Source: Actinoplanes sp. KI2
GTDB lineage: Bacteria > Actinomycetota > Actinomycetes > Mycobacteriales > Micromonosporaceae
DNA length: 64,000 bases
Direction of reading: 5' to 3'
NCBI RefSeq assembly: GCF_025630775.1
Contig: NZ_JAOSZE010000010.1
Location: 124,001-188,000, forward strand
This document shows positions 8,792 to 18,019 of this stretch, piece after piece. The first letter of the stretch is position 1. Each line of letters starts with the position of its first letter. The notes beneath the pieces were generated by a model, which was not told the origin of the DNA, ran no database searches, and saw only the letters and a program-made list of their open reading frames with translations. A program made the position numbers and the translations under genes.

Positions 8792-11700
8792 ATGTCATAC
8801 CTGACCCGGCTCAGTCTCGCCAACCGGGGACTCGTAGCCCTGATCGCGCTGGTGATCTCCGGCTTCGGGATCTTCGCCATCCCTTCGCTCAAGCAGCAGC
8901 TGTTCCCGTCGATCGAGTTCCCCGCCGCGTTCGTCGGCGCGACTCTGCCCGGCGCCAGTCCCGAGCTCATCCAGGACCAGGTCACCGAGCCGATCGAGAA
9001 CGCGGTCAAGGGCGTCGACGGCATCGAGAGCGTCAGCTCGACCACGTCCGAGGGGTCGGCCACGGTCACCGTGACGTTCGACTACGGCACCGACCTCGAC
9101 CAGGCGGTCAACCAGTTGACCACCGCGATCAACCGGATCCAGCCGACCCTGCCGCAGAACGTCGAGCCGCAAATCATCGCGGGCAGCACCGACGACATCC
9201 CGGCGATCGTGCTGGCCGCGTCCGGTGGCGCCGACGAGAGTGACCTGCTCGCGAAGCTCAACCAGACCGTGGTGCCCGAGCTCAACGCGATCGAGGGAGT
9301 CCGGGACACCCAGGTGACCGGCGCCCGCGCCAAGCAGGTCGTCATCACGCCCGACTTCGCGAAGCTCGCCGCGGCCGGGGTCAAACCCCAGTCGATCGCC
9401 ACGGTGCTGCAGGCCAACGGCGTCTCGGTGCCGGCCGGCGCGGTCACCGAGGGGGACAAGTCGCTGAACGTCCAGGTCGGCAACCCGATCACCTCGGTGG
9501 ACGACCTCAAGGGCCTGTACCTCACCGGCAGCAAGGGTCCGGTCAAGCTCGGCGACGTCGCCGCGGTGGAGAGCAAGCTGCCGGCGGCGACCTCGTACAC
9601 CCGGACCGACGGGGTCGACAGCCTCGGCATCCAGGTCACCGCGAAGCCGACCGGGAACCCCGTGCAGATCTCCAAGGAGGTCCGCAGCAAGCTCGACAAG
9701 CTCGAGCAGGACACCGGCGCCAAGCTCACCGTGGTCACCGACCAGGCGCCCTACGTCGAGCGGTCGATCAAGAACCTGACCACCGAGGGCCTGCTCGGCC
9801 TCCTGATGGCCGTCATCGTCATCCTGGTCTTCCTGATGTCGGTGCGCTCGACGCTGGTCACCGCCGTCTCCATCCCGCTGTCCGTGCTGATCGCGCTGAT
9901 CGCGTTGTGGATCGGCGACTACACCCTCAACCTGCTCACCCTGGGCGCGCTGACGATCGCCATCGGCCGTGTCGTCGACGACTCGATCGTCGTGCTGGAA
10001 AACATCAAGAGACATTTGGAGTACGGCGAGGAAAAGGGCCACGCGATCATCACGGCCGTCCGGGAGGTGGCCGGCGCGGTCACCGCCTCGACCCTGACCA
10101 CGGTCGCGGTGTTCCTGCCGATCGCCCTGGTCGGCGGCCTGATCGGGCAGATCTTCTCGTCGTTCGCGATCACCGTCACGGTCGCCCTGCTGGCGTCGCT
10201 GTTCGTGGCGCTCACGGTGATCCCGGTGCTCGCGTACTGGTTCCTCAAGCCACCTCCGCCCGGCTCCGACACCGAGGCCGTCCGCCAGGCTGCCGAGGAG
10301 AAGGAGCGGCGCAACCCGCTGCAGCGCGCCTACCTCCCGGTGATCCGGTTCGCCACCACGCGGCGCTGGATCACGGTAGCCATCGGCGTGGCCGTCCTGA
10401 TCGGCACCCTCTCCCTGGCCCCGTTCCTGAAGACCAACTTCCTCGACCAGTCGGGGCAGGACGCGATCAGGTTCACCCAGGAGCTGCCGGTCGGCACCAG
10501 CCTCGCCGCCACCAATGACGCGGCCAAGCAGGTCGAGGCGGTGCTCGCCGGCGACAAGGACGTGCGGACCTATCAGGTCACCGTCGGCAACGGCACCTTC
10601 AACCCGTTCGTCGGCAGCTCCGGCGCCAGCCAGGCGAGCTACCAGGTCGGGCTCGCCGAGGACGCCGACGCCGAGGTGGTCACCGACAAGCTGCGCGCCA
10701 AGCTCGACTCGATGAGCGGCATCGGCGAGGTGACCTTCGGCGACGCCAACTCCGGCCTGGGCGGCAGCGGGCTCTCGGTCGACGTGCGGGCCGCCGACCA
10801 GGACGTGCTGCAGCAGGCCACCCAGCAGGTGCAGCAGGCGATGGCGTCGACCAAGGGCGTCGCCGACGTGACCACCACGCTGGCGGCCAGCGTCCCGCGC
10901 CTGGACGTCAAGGTGAAGCGCGACGTCGCCGCCCAGTACGGGATCACCGAGGCGCAGATCGCGCAGACCGTGGCCGGCGTCTTCCGGTCGGCCCCGGCCG
11001 GGCAGATCACGGTCGACGGCGCCAGCCAGAACGTGGTCGTGTCCTACGGCACCGCCCCGGCCGACCCGGCCGCGCTGAAGGCCATGCCGGTCGTCACCCC
11101 GCGCGGCGTGGTCCGGCTCGACCAGGTGGCCGACATCAACCAGGTGGCCGGCCCGGAGAAGGTCACCCGGATCGACGGCAACCGCAGCGCCACGGTCAAC
11201 GGCACCGCCACCGGTTCGGACGTCGGCGCCGCCACGAAGGAGCTGAAGAAGAACCTGTCGGCGCTCACCCTGCCGGCCGGCGCCTCGTACACGGTCGGCG
11301 GCGTGAGCCAGGACCAAGCGGACGCCTTCAAGCAGCTGGGTCTCGCCGTGCTGGCGGCCATCGCGATCGTCTTCATCATCATGGTGGCGACGTTCCGCAG
11401 CCTGATCCAGCCGATCATCCTGCTGGTCTCGATCCCGTTCGCGGCGACCGGCGCGATCGTGCTGCTGCTGCTCACCGGCACCGCGCTCGGCGTGCCCTCG
11501 CTGATCGGCGTGCTGATGCTCGTCGGCATCGTGGTCACCAACGCGATCGTGCTGATGGATCTGATCAACCACTACCGGGCGCAGGGCATGGGCGTGCAGG
11601 AGGCGGTGATCGAGGGTGGCCGGCACCGGCTGCGGCCGATCCTGATGACCGCGATCGCGACCATCTTCGCGCTGCTGCCGATGGCGCTCGGCCTCACCGG

Positions 11701-12046
11701 CGAGGGCGGCTTCATCTCCCAGCCGCTGGCCATTGTGGTCATCGGCGGACTGGTCAGCTCGACGCTGCTGACCCTGGTGCTGGTGCCGACCCTCTACACC
11801 ATGGTGGAGAACCGGAAGGAGAAGCGGCGGGCCAAGCGGGCCGCGCGGCGGGCGGCCAAGGGCCTTCCGGTCGAGATGCCCAAGCACGCGGCCGACGACC
11901 CGGGCGCGGACATCCCGGTCGCCGTGGCGCCCGACTCCAGCGGCGGCGCGCACGAGGCGCCGGCCCAGCCCAACGCCGCGCTGCGCGGCTATACCGACCA
12001 GTTCGAGGTGCTGAAGGTCTCGAAGCGCCCGAACCAGGCGGAGTGA
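8792..12046 (+). CDS. RND efflux transporter permease (HAE1/AcrB-like)
   Basis: This is a proton-driven inner-membrane exporter. The 1084-residue product has the duplicated RND layout: a first membrane helix near residue 20, a large porter loop, a block of helices around 330-500, and then a repeat of the pattern. The TM4 proton-relay acidic pair is visible in IGRVVDDSIVVLENI. The C-terminal tail is basic then acidic and cytoplasmic. ATG at 8792 is preferred over GTG at 8786 because GGGGGAG gives proper spacing. No membrane-fusion or outer-membrane partner is adjacent, as usual in Gram-positives. A MarR gene is divergent. The substrate is unknown. Confidence 0.93.
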   Translation: MSYLTRLSLANRGLVALIALVISGFGIFAIPSLKQQLFPSIEFPAAFVGATLPGASPELIQDQVTEPIENAVKGVDGIESVSSTTSEGSATVTVTFDYGTDLDQAVNQLTTAINRIQPTLPQNVEPQIIAGSTDDIPAIVLAASGGADESDLLAKLNQTVVPELNAIEGVRDTQVTGARAKQVVITPDFAKLAAAGVKPQSIATVLQANGVSVPAGAVTEGDKSLNVQVGNPITSVDDLKGLYLTGSKGPVKLGDVAAVESKLPAATSYTRTDGVDSLGIQVTAKPTGNPVQISKEVRSKLDKLEQDTGAKLTVVTDQAPYVERSIKNLTTEGLLGLLMAVIVILVFLMSVRSTLVTAVSIPLSVLIALIALWIGDYTLNLLTLGALTIAIGRVVDDSIVVLENIKRHLEYGEEKGHAIITAVREVAGAVTASTLTTVAVFLPIALVGGLIGQIFSSFAITVTVALLASLFVALTVIPVLAYWFLKPPPPGSDTEAVRQAAEEKERRNPLQRAYLPVIRFATTRRWITVAIGVAVLIGTLSLAPFLKTNFLDQSGQDAIRFTQELPVGTSLAATNDAAKQVEAVLAGDKDVRTYQVTVGNGTFNPFVGSSGASQASYQVGLAEDADAEVVTDKLRAKLDSMSGIGEVTFGDANSGLGGSGLSVDVRAADQDVLQQATQQVQQAMASTKGVADVTTTLAASVPRLDVKVKRDVAAQYGITEAQIAQTVAGVFRSAPAGQITVDGASQNVVVSYGTAPADPAALKAMPVVTPRGVVRLDQVADINQVAGPEKVTRIDGNRSATVNGTATGSDVGAATKELKKNLSALTLPAGASYTVGGVSQDQADAFKQLGLAVLAAIAIVFIIMVATFRSLIQPIILLVSIPFAATGAIVLLLLTGTALGVPSLIGVLMLVGIVVTNAIVLMDLINHYRAQGMGVQEAVIEGGRHRLRPILMTAIATIFALLPMALGLTGEGGFISQPLAIVVIGGLVSSTLLTLVLVPTLYTMVENRKEKRRAKRAARRAAKGLPVEMPKHAADDPGADIPVAVAPDSSGGAHEAPAQPNAALRGYTDQFEVLKVSKRPNQAE

Positions 12047-12051
12047 TCGAC

Positions 12052-12083
12052 GGCGAGGCCGGCCCAGCCGGGCCGGCCTCGCC
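12052..12083. terminator. 14-bp perfect GC-rich hairpin after the RND gene
   Basis: GGCGAGGCCGGCCC (12052-12065) and its exact complement (12070-12083) are separated by AGCC. The hairpin begins 5 bp after the stop codon. No T-run follows, which is common for actinobacterial terminators. Confidence 0.8.
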
Positions 12084-12103
12084 CGTTGGTAAGATTTCCT
12101 CAC

Positions 12104-13342
12104 GTGCCAGCAACATTCGCGGTCGTCGGCCGTAACCGGGACTTCCGTCGCCTGCTCGGGGCCGAACTGGTCGTCTTCGGGGCCGACTGGTTCGTCATGG
12201 TGCCGTTGCTCGTCCTGCTGCCGAAGCTGACCGGCAGCGGCGTCTGGGGCGGGCTGGTGCTCGCCGCCGACACCGGGATCAGCGCGTTGCTGCTGCCGTT
12301 CACCGGCACGATCGCCGACCGGTTCGACCGCCGCAAGATTCTGGTAACCGCCAACGTCTGCGCGTTCCTGGCGGCGCTGCTGCTGTTCGCCGTTCGCTCC
12401 GCGGCCACCGCTCCGCTGGCCCTGGTCGCCATCGGCGCGATGTCGGTGGCGAAGGCCTTCTACACGCCGGCCGCCTCGGCCGCGCTGCCCAACGTCGTCG
12501 ACCCGGCCGACCTGCCGGCCGCCAACGCGATCTCCGGCTCGGCCTGGGGCACCATGACCATCGTCGGCGCGTCGCTGGGCGGCGTGATGGGCGAGGCCGC
12601 CGGCCCGTACTGGAGCTTCGCGGTCACCGCCGCCCTGCTGCTGACCGCCGCGGCGCTGAACGCCTCGGTCCGCCGCCCGTTGCAGGCCGCCCGGGCCGAC
12701 GGTGAGGTGGCCGCGCAGACCTGGCACGCGCTGCTCGAGGCGCTGTGCTACATCGGCGCCCGGCCGCGGATCCGGGCGTTGGTCACGGTCAAGTCGGCGG
12801 CCGGCCTCGGCAACGGCGTGCTGATCGTCTTTCCGCTCATCGCCCAGTCGTACGGCGTCGGCGCGCTCGGCGCCGGCCTGCTGTTCGCGGTGCGCGGCCT
12901 GGGCGCGCTGGTCGGTCCGTTCGCGCTGCGTCCGGTGCTGAACCACCGCGGCTGGCTGCTGCCGAGCCTGGCGCTGTCGATGGCGCTGTACGGCGCGGGC
13001 TACCTGGCGATCTCGGTGACGCCGTGGTTCGCTCTGGTGCTCGTGCTGGTCTTCGCCGCGCACTTCGCCGGTGGCACCAACTGGACCCTCTCCAACTACG
13101 CCCTGCAGGGCGAGGTGCCCGACCAGCTGCGCGGCCGGGTCTTCGCCACCGACCTGATGCTGGCCACCCTGGCCATCACGGTCAGTCAGCTCGTCGCTAC
13201 CGCGTTCGTCGACCGGGTGGACCCCCGGGTGATCCTGGCCGGCTGCGGGCTGGTCACCCTCACGTACGCGATCGGCTGGCGCATCGCCACCCGCAAGCTG
13301 ACCCTGACCGAGGAGCCCGTCGACGCGGCGGGCCGGGACTGA
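12104..13342 (+). CDS. MFS transporter
   Basis: The 412-residue product has about 12 membrane helices and the MFS loop motif GTIADRFDRRKILV between helices 2 and 3. The architecture is like the MFS_3/enterobactin-exporter-like group (NreB/Bcr type), with motif KAFYTPAASAALPNVV. The GTG at 12104 has TAAGAT about 9 bases upstream and no Shine-Dalgarno, so it is probably leaderless; an in-frame TTG at 12086 is less likely. It is isolated between a terminator and the thrB promoter. It is an efflux candidate with unknown substrate. Confidence 0.88.
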   Translation: MPATFAVVGRNRDFRRLLGAELVVFGADWFVMVPLLVLLPKLTGSGVWGGLVLAADTGISALLLPFTGTIADRFDRRKILVTANVCAFLAALLLFAVRSAATAPLALVAIGAMSVAKAFYTPAASAALPNVVDPADLPAANAISGSAWGTMTIVGASLGGVMGEAAGPYWSFAVTAALLLTAAALNASVRRPLQAARADGEVAAQTWHALLEALCYIGARPRIRALVTVKSAAGLGNGVLIVFPLIAQSYGVGALGAGLLFAVRGLGALVGPFALRPVLNHRGWLLPSLALSMALYGAGYLAISVTPWFALVLVLVFAAHFAGGTNWTLSNYALQGEVPDQLRGRVFATDLMLATLAITVSQLVATAFVDRVDPRVILAGCGLVTLTYAIGWRIATRKLTLTEEPVDAAGRD

Positions 13343-13367
13343 GCCCGGCGCCCGAATGATCAACGCT

Positions 13368-13373
13368 TAGCAT
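13368..13373 (+). promoter_or_regulatory. -10 box TAGCAT of thrB (leaderless)
   Basis: TAGCAT sits at exactly -12 to -7 from the ATG at 13380, the same sequence and spacing as at argS. This favours that ATG over the GTG at 13374, which lies directly against the box. Confidence 0.6.
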
Positions 13374-13379
13374 GTGCCG

Positions 13380-14291
13380 ATGGGCCTGACCTTCGCGACC
13401 GACCCGGTCACCGTGCGCACGCCGGCCACCAGCGCCAACCTCGGCCCCGGATTCGACGCCCTGGGCCTCGCGCTGAGCCTCTACGACGATCTCGAGGCCG
13501 CGGTCACCGACGGTGGCTGCACCGTCACGGTGACCGGCGAGGGTGCGGGTGAGCTGCCCGGGGACGAGGAGCACCTGGTTGTCCGGGCCATGCTGGCGAC
13601 CTTCGACGAGCTCGGCGAGCGCCCGCCCGGCCTGGCCGTGACCTGCGTGAACCGGATTCCGCAGGCGCGCGGGCTGGGCTCCTCGTCGGCGGCCATCGTC
13701 GGCGGCGTCCAGCTGGCCCGCGGGCTGGTCAAGGACGGCATGCGGCTGATCGGCGACCAGGACGCGCTGCGCATCGCCGCACGGCTCGAGGGCCACCCGG
13801 ACAATGTCGCGCCCTGCCTGCTCGGCGGGTTCACCATCGCCTGGACCGAGGGGGCGGGCGCGCGGGCCGTGCGGCTGGGGGTGCACGAACGCGTACACCC
13901 CAAGGTTTTTGTGCCCGCGGAGCGTGGGTTCACCGCCTCGGCGCGCGCTGCGCTCCCGCACGCGGTGCCGCACCGCGATGCATCCTTCAACGCCGGGCGC
14001 GCCGCGCTGCTGACCCATGCGATCACCGCCGACCCGGCGCTGCTCTTTCCGGCCACCGCGGATCGGCTGCATCAGGGCTACCGCGCGGAGGCGATGCCGG
14101 GCACCGCGTCGCTCGTCGCCTCGCTGCGATCGGTGGGCGTCGCCGCCGTGGTGAGCGGCGCAGGACCGACCGTCCTGGCATTGTCCGAGGTCCCGGCCGA
14201 CTTCTACCCCGGCGCGGAATGGCACGCCGAGACGTTGCGCGTGGATGCGCGCGGTGCACTTGTCAAAGGGAGTATGGTGGTACTCGCCTAG
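13380..14291 (+). CDS. thrB: Homoserine kinase
   Basis: This GHMP-family kinase phosphorylates homoserine for threonine synthase. The 303-residue product has the N-terminal PATSANLGPGFDALGLAL motif, the ATP-binding GHMP loop PQARGLGSSSAAIVGG and the C-terminal glycine motif VVSGAGPTVLAL. The start is fixed by the TAGCAT box. In related genomes thrB usually follows thrC; here MarR, RND and MFS genes intervene and thrB has its own promoter. rho lies downstream after a 335-bp leader. Confidence 0.95.
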   Translation: MGLTFATDPVTVRTPATSANLGPGFDALGLALSLYDDLEAAVTDGGCTVTVTGEGAGELPGDEEHLVVRAMLATFDELGERPPGLAVTCVNRIPQARGLGSSSAAIVGGVQLARGLVKDGMRLIGDQDALRIAARLEGHPDNVAPCLLGGFTIAWTEGAGARAVRLGVHERVHPKVFVPAERGFTASARAALPHAVPHRDASFNAGRAALLTHAITADPALLFPATADRLHQGYRAEAMPGTASLVASLRSVGVAAVVSGAGPTVLALSEVPADFYPGAEWHAETLRVDARGALVKGSMVVLA

Positions 14292-14626
14292 CGGGGCCCT
14301 GTTGCCGCAGGTCGCATGAGTTGACTACGCTCAAGACCAAGCACAGCCGCGAAGCAAGCGATCTTTTGCGGTTCGGCGCGCACCCCCACGAGACTTTAAG
14401 ACCTCAGCAGGTCGTCTCAATTCTCAGCAAGGCACACGCCGAGCAGCAGTCTCCCAGATCGCTGCACTCGCCGAGACCTACCCGTCAATGTGAGACGGGC
14501 AGGGAAACCGTCGAGCTGCCGTGCTGCAACAACCACCCGCGTCGCTTCGGCGAAGCGGGATCCGAGTCACCCGGCCACCAGGCTGCAGACCGGGCGCCTC
14601 GGGCTTTTTCCGACGGAAGGAATCCA
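14292..14626 (+). promoter_or_regulatory. 335-bp leader of rho, probable autoregulatory region
   Basis: No gene is seen between thrB and rho. The stretch is less GC-rich than its surroundings, with C-rich, G-poor parts (about 14380-14500) of the kind Rho binds. It contains small hairpins at 14400-14413 (GACCT/AGGTC) and 14543-14557 (CGCTTC/GAAGCG), and a T5 run at 14605-14609. rho genes elsewhere are known to be autoregulated through long leaders. The promoter was not located; TTGACT occurs at 14321 without a clear -10. Confidence 0.45.
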
Positions 14627-16570
14627 TTGAGCGACACCACCGACGTGACGTCGGGTGTTTCTGACGTCGCTGACGGCGCCGGCACCACCGCGACCGCCGC
14701 GAAGCGCCGCCGAGGCGGCACCGGGCTGTCCGCGATGCTGCTGCCCGAGCTGCAGAGCCTCGCCGCTTCTCTCGGCATTTCGGGCACCGCCCGGATGCGC
14801 AAGGGCGAACTGATCACCGCGATTACCGAGCGGCAGAGCGGTGGCGCGTCGGCGGCCGAGGCCGCGCCGCGCCCGCGCGCCAGCGAGGTCGCGACGGCCG
14901 CGCCGATCGCCGAGAAGGCGGCGGCCTCCGCCGCCGCGCCGGTCGTCACCGCGCCGACCGCCGTGCAGCCGGAGTCCGCGCCGGTCGCCGAGGGTGGCAG
15001 CCGTCGCAACCGCGAGCGGGTCCGCCGCGACGCGGCGCCGACCGAGGGCGCGCCCGTCGCCGAGCAGCCGGTGGCTCAGCCCGCCGCGCAGCCGGAGGCC
15101 GGCGAGCGCACCGAGCGCCCGGAGCGGGGCGACCGCAACCGCGACCGGCAGCGCAACCAGGGCCAGCGGGACGGCGGTCAGCGCGACGACCGTAACCAGC
15201 GGGACGACCGTAACCAGCGGGACGATCGCGGCCAGCGGGACGACCGCGGTCCGCGCAACAGTGACCAGAGTCACGACGACGACGACAACGACTCGGGCGA
15301 TGGCGGCCGGCGCAGCCGCCGCAGCCGCTTCCGGGACCGGCGTCGGGGCCGCGACCGGGACGGCGACGGCGGCGGCCAGCGGGACGGTCAGCGCGAGGGC
15401 GGCGGCCGCGAGCCGCACGTCAGCGAGGACGACGTGCTGGTCCCGGTGGCCGGCATCCTCGACGTGCTGGACAACTACGCGTTCGTGCGCACCACCGGCT
15501 ACCTCTCCGGGCCGAACGACGTCTACGTCTCGATGTCCCAGGTCAAGAAGTACGGCCTGCGCCGCGGCGACGCGGTGACCGGTGCCGTGCGGGCCACCCC
15601 GCGCGACGGCGGCAGCGACAACCGGCGGGACAAGTACAACCCGCTGGTCCGGCTGGACACCATCAACGGGATGGAGCCCGAGGAGGCCCGGCGCCGCCCC
15701 GAGTTCTACAAGCTCACCCCGCTCTACCCGCAGGAGCGCCTGCGGCTGGAGACCGAGCCGCACATCCTGACCACCCGGGTCATCGACCTGGTCATGCCGA
15801 TCGGCAAGGGTCAGCGCGCGCTGATCGTCTCGCCGCCGAAGGCCGGTAAGACGATGGTGCTGCAGGCGATCGCCAACGCGATCACCCACAACAACCCCGA
15901 GTGCCACCTGATGGTCGTGCTGGTCGACGAGCGGCCCGAAGAGGTCACCGACATGCAGCGCTCGGTCAAGGGCGAGGTCGTCGCGGCCACGTTCGACCGT
16001 CCGCCGCAGGACCACACCACGGTCGCCGAGCTCGCCATCGAGCGGGCCAAGCGGCTGGTCGAGCTGGGCCACGACGTGGTTGTGCTGCTCGACTCGGTGA
16101 CCCGTCTCGGCCGGTCGTACAACCTGGCCGCGCCGGCCTCCGGCCGGATCATGTCGGGTGGTATCGACTCGACCGCTCTCTACCCACCCAAGCGGTTCCT
16201 GGGCGCGGCGCGCAACATCGAGAACGGTGGCTCGCTCACCATTCTCGCGACCGCGCTGGTCGAGACCGGCTCGATGATGGACACGGTGATCTTCGAGGAG
16301 TTCAAGGGCACGGGTAACGCCGAGCTCAAGCTCGACCGGAAGATCGCGGACAAGCGGGTGTTCCCGGCGATCGACATCGACCCGTCCGGCACGCGCAAGG
16401 AGGAGATCCTGCTCGGCAAGGAGGAGCTGGCGATCATCCACAAGCTGCGCAAGGTGCTGCACTCGCTGGACTCGTCGGCGGCGCTCGACCTGCTGCTCGA
16501 CCGGCTCAAGCAGACCCGCACGAACGTCGAGTTCCTGATGCAGATCGCGAAGTCGACGCCGGGCGAGTAA
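14627..16570 (+). CDS. rho: Transcription termination factor Rho
   Basis: This hexameric RNA-dependent ATPase helicase ends transcripts at C-rich sites. The 647-residue product starts at TTG, preceded by GGAAGGA with 5-base spacing. Domains in order are an N-terminal Rho_N helix bundle (SAMLLPELQSLAASLGISG), an Ala/Pro then Arg/Asp/Gln-rich insert of about 190 residues, the RNA-binding CSD (EDDVLVPVAGILDVLDNYAFVRT), and the RecA-like ATPase with Walker A SPPKAGKT near residue 402 and MVVLVDERPEEVTDM. The large insert is typical of actinobacterial Rho and adds RNA affinity. A strong intrinsic terminator follows. Confidence 0.97.
   Translation: MSDTTDVTSGVSDVADGAGTTATAAKRRRGGTGLSAMLLPELQSLAASLGISGTARMRKGELITAITERQSGGASAAEAAPRPRASEVATAAPIAEKAAASAAAPVVTAPTAVQPESAPVAEGGSRRNRERVRRDAAPTEGAPVAEQPVAQPAAQPEAGERTERPERGDRNRDRQRNQGQRDGGQRDDRNQRDDRNQRDDRGQRDDRGPRNSDQSHDDDDNDSGDGGRRSRRSRFRDRRRGRDRDGDGGGQRDGQREGGGREPHVSEDDVLVPVAGILDVLDNYAFVRTTGYLSGPNDVYVSMSQVKKYGLRRGDAVTGAVRATPRDGGSDNRRDKYNPLVRLDTINGMEPEEARRRPEFYKLTPLYPQERLRLETEPHILTTRVIDLVMPIGKGQRALIVSPPKAGKTMVLQAIANAITHNNPECHLMVVLVDERPEEVTDMQRSVKGEVVAATFDRPPQDHTTVAELAIERAKRLVELGHDVVVLLDSVTRLGRSYNLAAPASGRIMSGGIDSTALYPPKRFLGAARNIENGGSLTILATALVETGSMMDTVIFEEFKGTGNAELKLDRKIADKRVFPAIDIDPSGTRKEEILLGKEELAIIHKLRKVLHSLDSSAALDLLLDRLKQTRTNVEFLMQIAKSTPGE
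15179..15250 (+). repeat. Four 18-bp tandem repeats within rho
   Basis: Units beginning CAGCGSGACGA start at 15179, 15197, 15215 and 15233 and encode QRDDRN or QRDDRG. They form part of the disordered RNA-binding insert of Rho and may vary in number between strains. Confidence 0.85.
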
Positions 16571-16591
16571 CCGCGGCAAACCGGCTTTTCC

Positions 16592-16630
16592 GGACGCAGC
16601 CCCGTTCAGCGACGGGGCTGCGTCCTTTTT
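16592..16630 (+). terminator. Intrinsic terminator of rho
   Basis: GGACGCAGCCCCGT (16592-16605) pairs perfectly with 16612-16625 around a 6-base loop and is followed by TTTTT. It is the clearest canonical intrinsic terminator in the window. Confidence 0.95.
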
Positions 16631-16710
16631 GTCGCACACGGTGTGTGGTCGATGAGCCCGGGGGGTGCCAACCTCCGAGGACACGTCGGTCGACCGTGGG
16701 AGGCGCTTCG

Positions 16711-17880
16711 ATGATCGTGCCCGGGTACCGGGATCAACCGACCGAGCAGTGGGATCCGGTAGCGCCGGTCGATCCCGGCGAGGCCGAGGATTTCCTGCGC
16801 CGCTGTTACCTGGAGAACCCGCGGCTCGGGCCGGTTGAGCCCCGCCTGGCGATCGTCCGCGCGCAGATCGCGGCCACCGGCAGCTACGTGCACACCACCG
16901 AGGAACTCTCGCACGGCGCGAAGATGGCGTGGCGCAACGCGGGCCGCTGCATCGGGCGCCTGTACTGGAAGAGCCTGCTCGTTCTCGACCGGCGCCGGGC
17001 ACGTACCGCCGACGAGATCTTCTCGCTGCTCGTGCGCCACCTGCAGACGGCCGGCGACGGTCAGCTGCGGCCGGTGATCAGCATCTTCGCCGCCGCGCAG
17101 CCGGGCCAGCCGCACGCCCGGGTGTGGAACGAGCAGCTGATCCGCTACGCCGGATATCGCGACGAGGACGGCCGCACGGTCGGCGACGCCCGGCAGATCG
17201 GGTTCACGTCGGCGATGCGCGGGTTCGGCTGGCGGGGCAAGGGCGAGCACTTCGACGTGCTCCCGCTGGCGATCGAGACCCCGGCCGAGGGCGTACGCCT
17301 CTACGACCTCCCCGAGCGGGCGATCCGCGAAGTGCCGATCACCCACCCCGACTACGGCTGGTTCACCGAGCTCGGCCTGCGCTGGCACGCCGTCCCCGCG
17401 ATCTCCAACATGCGGCTCACCATCGGCGGCGTGCACTATCCGCTGGCGCCGTTCAACGGCTGGTACATGGGCACCGAGGTGGGCGCCCGCAACTTCGCCG
17501 ACGCCGACCGGTACGACCTGCTGCCCACGGTCGCCGCCCGGCTGGGCCTGGACACCAGCCGCGAGTCGACGCTGTGGCGCGACCGGGCGCTGGTCGAGCT
17601 GAACCGCGCGGTGCTGTTCAGCTTCGAGCGGGCCGGCGTCAAGATGACCGACCACCACACCGAGTCGGAGCGCTTCCTGACCCACCTGCGCAACGAGGAG
17701 AAGGCCGGCCGCTCGGTCCCGGCCGACTGGACCTGGATCGTCCCGCCGATGTCCGGCTCGCTCACCGGCGTCTTTCACCGCTACTACGAGGAGATGGATC
17801 TCCGCCCCGCGTTCTACCTCGACGACGAGGCGATCTCCCTGGCCCGCGACGGTTCGAGGTGTCCGTATCCCCACCCTTGA
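16711..17880 (+). CDS. nos: Bacterial nitric oxide synthase, oxygenase domain only
   Basis: The protein oxidises L-arginine to citrulline and nitric oxide at a thiolate-bound haem with tetrahydropterin or folate cofactor. The 389-residue product is oxygenase-only, as in other bacteria. The haem ligand is C80 in KMAWRNAGRCIGRLYW; the substrate motif GWYMGTEVGARNF carries W251 and E256. The C-terminal part WTWIVPPMSGSLTGVFH contains cofactor-site tryptophan residues. ATG at 16711 follows GGGAGG. No reductase is encoded nearby, so it would borrow cellular flavodoxin or ferredoxin reductases. Possible roles are oxidative-stress protection or secondary-metabolite nitration; no nitration partner gene is in the window. 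Confidence 0.95.
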   Translation: MIVPGYRDQPTEQWDPVAPVDPGEAEDFLRRCYLENPRLGPVEPRLAIVRAQIAATGSYVHTTEELSHGAKMAWRNAGRCIGRLYWKSLLVLDRRRARTADEIFSLLVRHLQTAGDGQLRPVISIFAAAQPGQPHARVWNEQLIRYAGYRDEDGRTVGDARQIGFTSAMRGFGWRGKGEHFDVLPLAIETPAEGVRLYDLPERAIREVPITHPDYGWFTELGLRWHAVPAISNMRLTIGGVHYPLAPFNGWYMGTEVGARNFADADRYDLLPTVAARLGLDTSRESTLWRDRALVELNRAVLFSFERAGVKMTDHHTESERFLTHLRNEEKAGRSVPADWTWIVPPMSGSLTGVFHRYYEEMDLRPAFYLDDEAISLARDGSRCPYPHP

Positions 17881-18007
17881 AGAAGATCAAATTCATGTCG
17901 TGCCTGGTTGCAAGGTGCGGACCGTCGCTCACGCCGAGGCCGGGCCTGGGGCCCAGCTGCGCCGGCCCGAGGCCCTTCATTCTGCGTGAGCCACGAACCC
18001 CATTTGA

Positions 18008-18013
18008 GATCAT
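18008..18013 (+). promoter_or_regulatory. -10-like box GATCAT of the VOC gene
   Basis: GATCAT at exactly -12 to -7 from the ATG at 18020 fits the leaderless spacing seen at several genes of this window. Confidence 0.45.
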
Positions 18014-18019
18014 GCTGTG

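Noticed and set aside
8229-13343. The MarR/RND/MFS block as a recent mobile insertion
   Set aside because: No integrase, transposase, terminal repeats or base-composition change is visible at its borders; it looks like ordinary chromosomal DNA.
8795-13363. A 1522-codon open frame on the minus strand opposite the RND and MFS genes
   Set aside because: It is the antisense shadow of real high-GC genes: composition is Arg/Gly/Asp/His-rich without any domain, while the plus strand encodes complete RND and MFS proteins.
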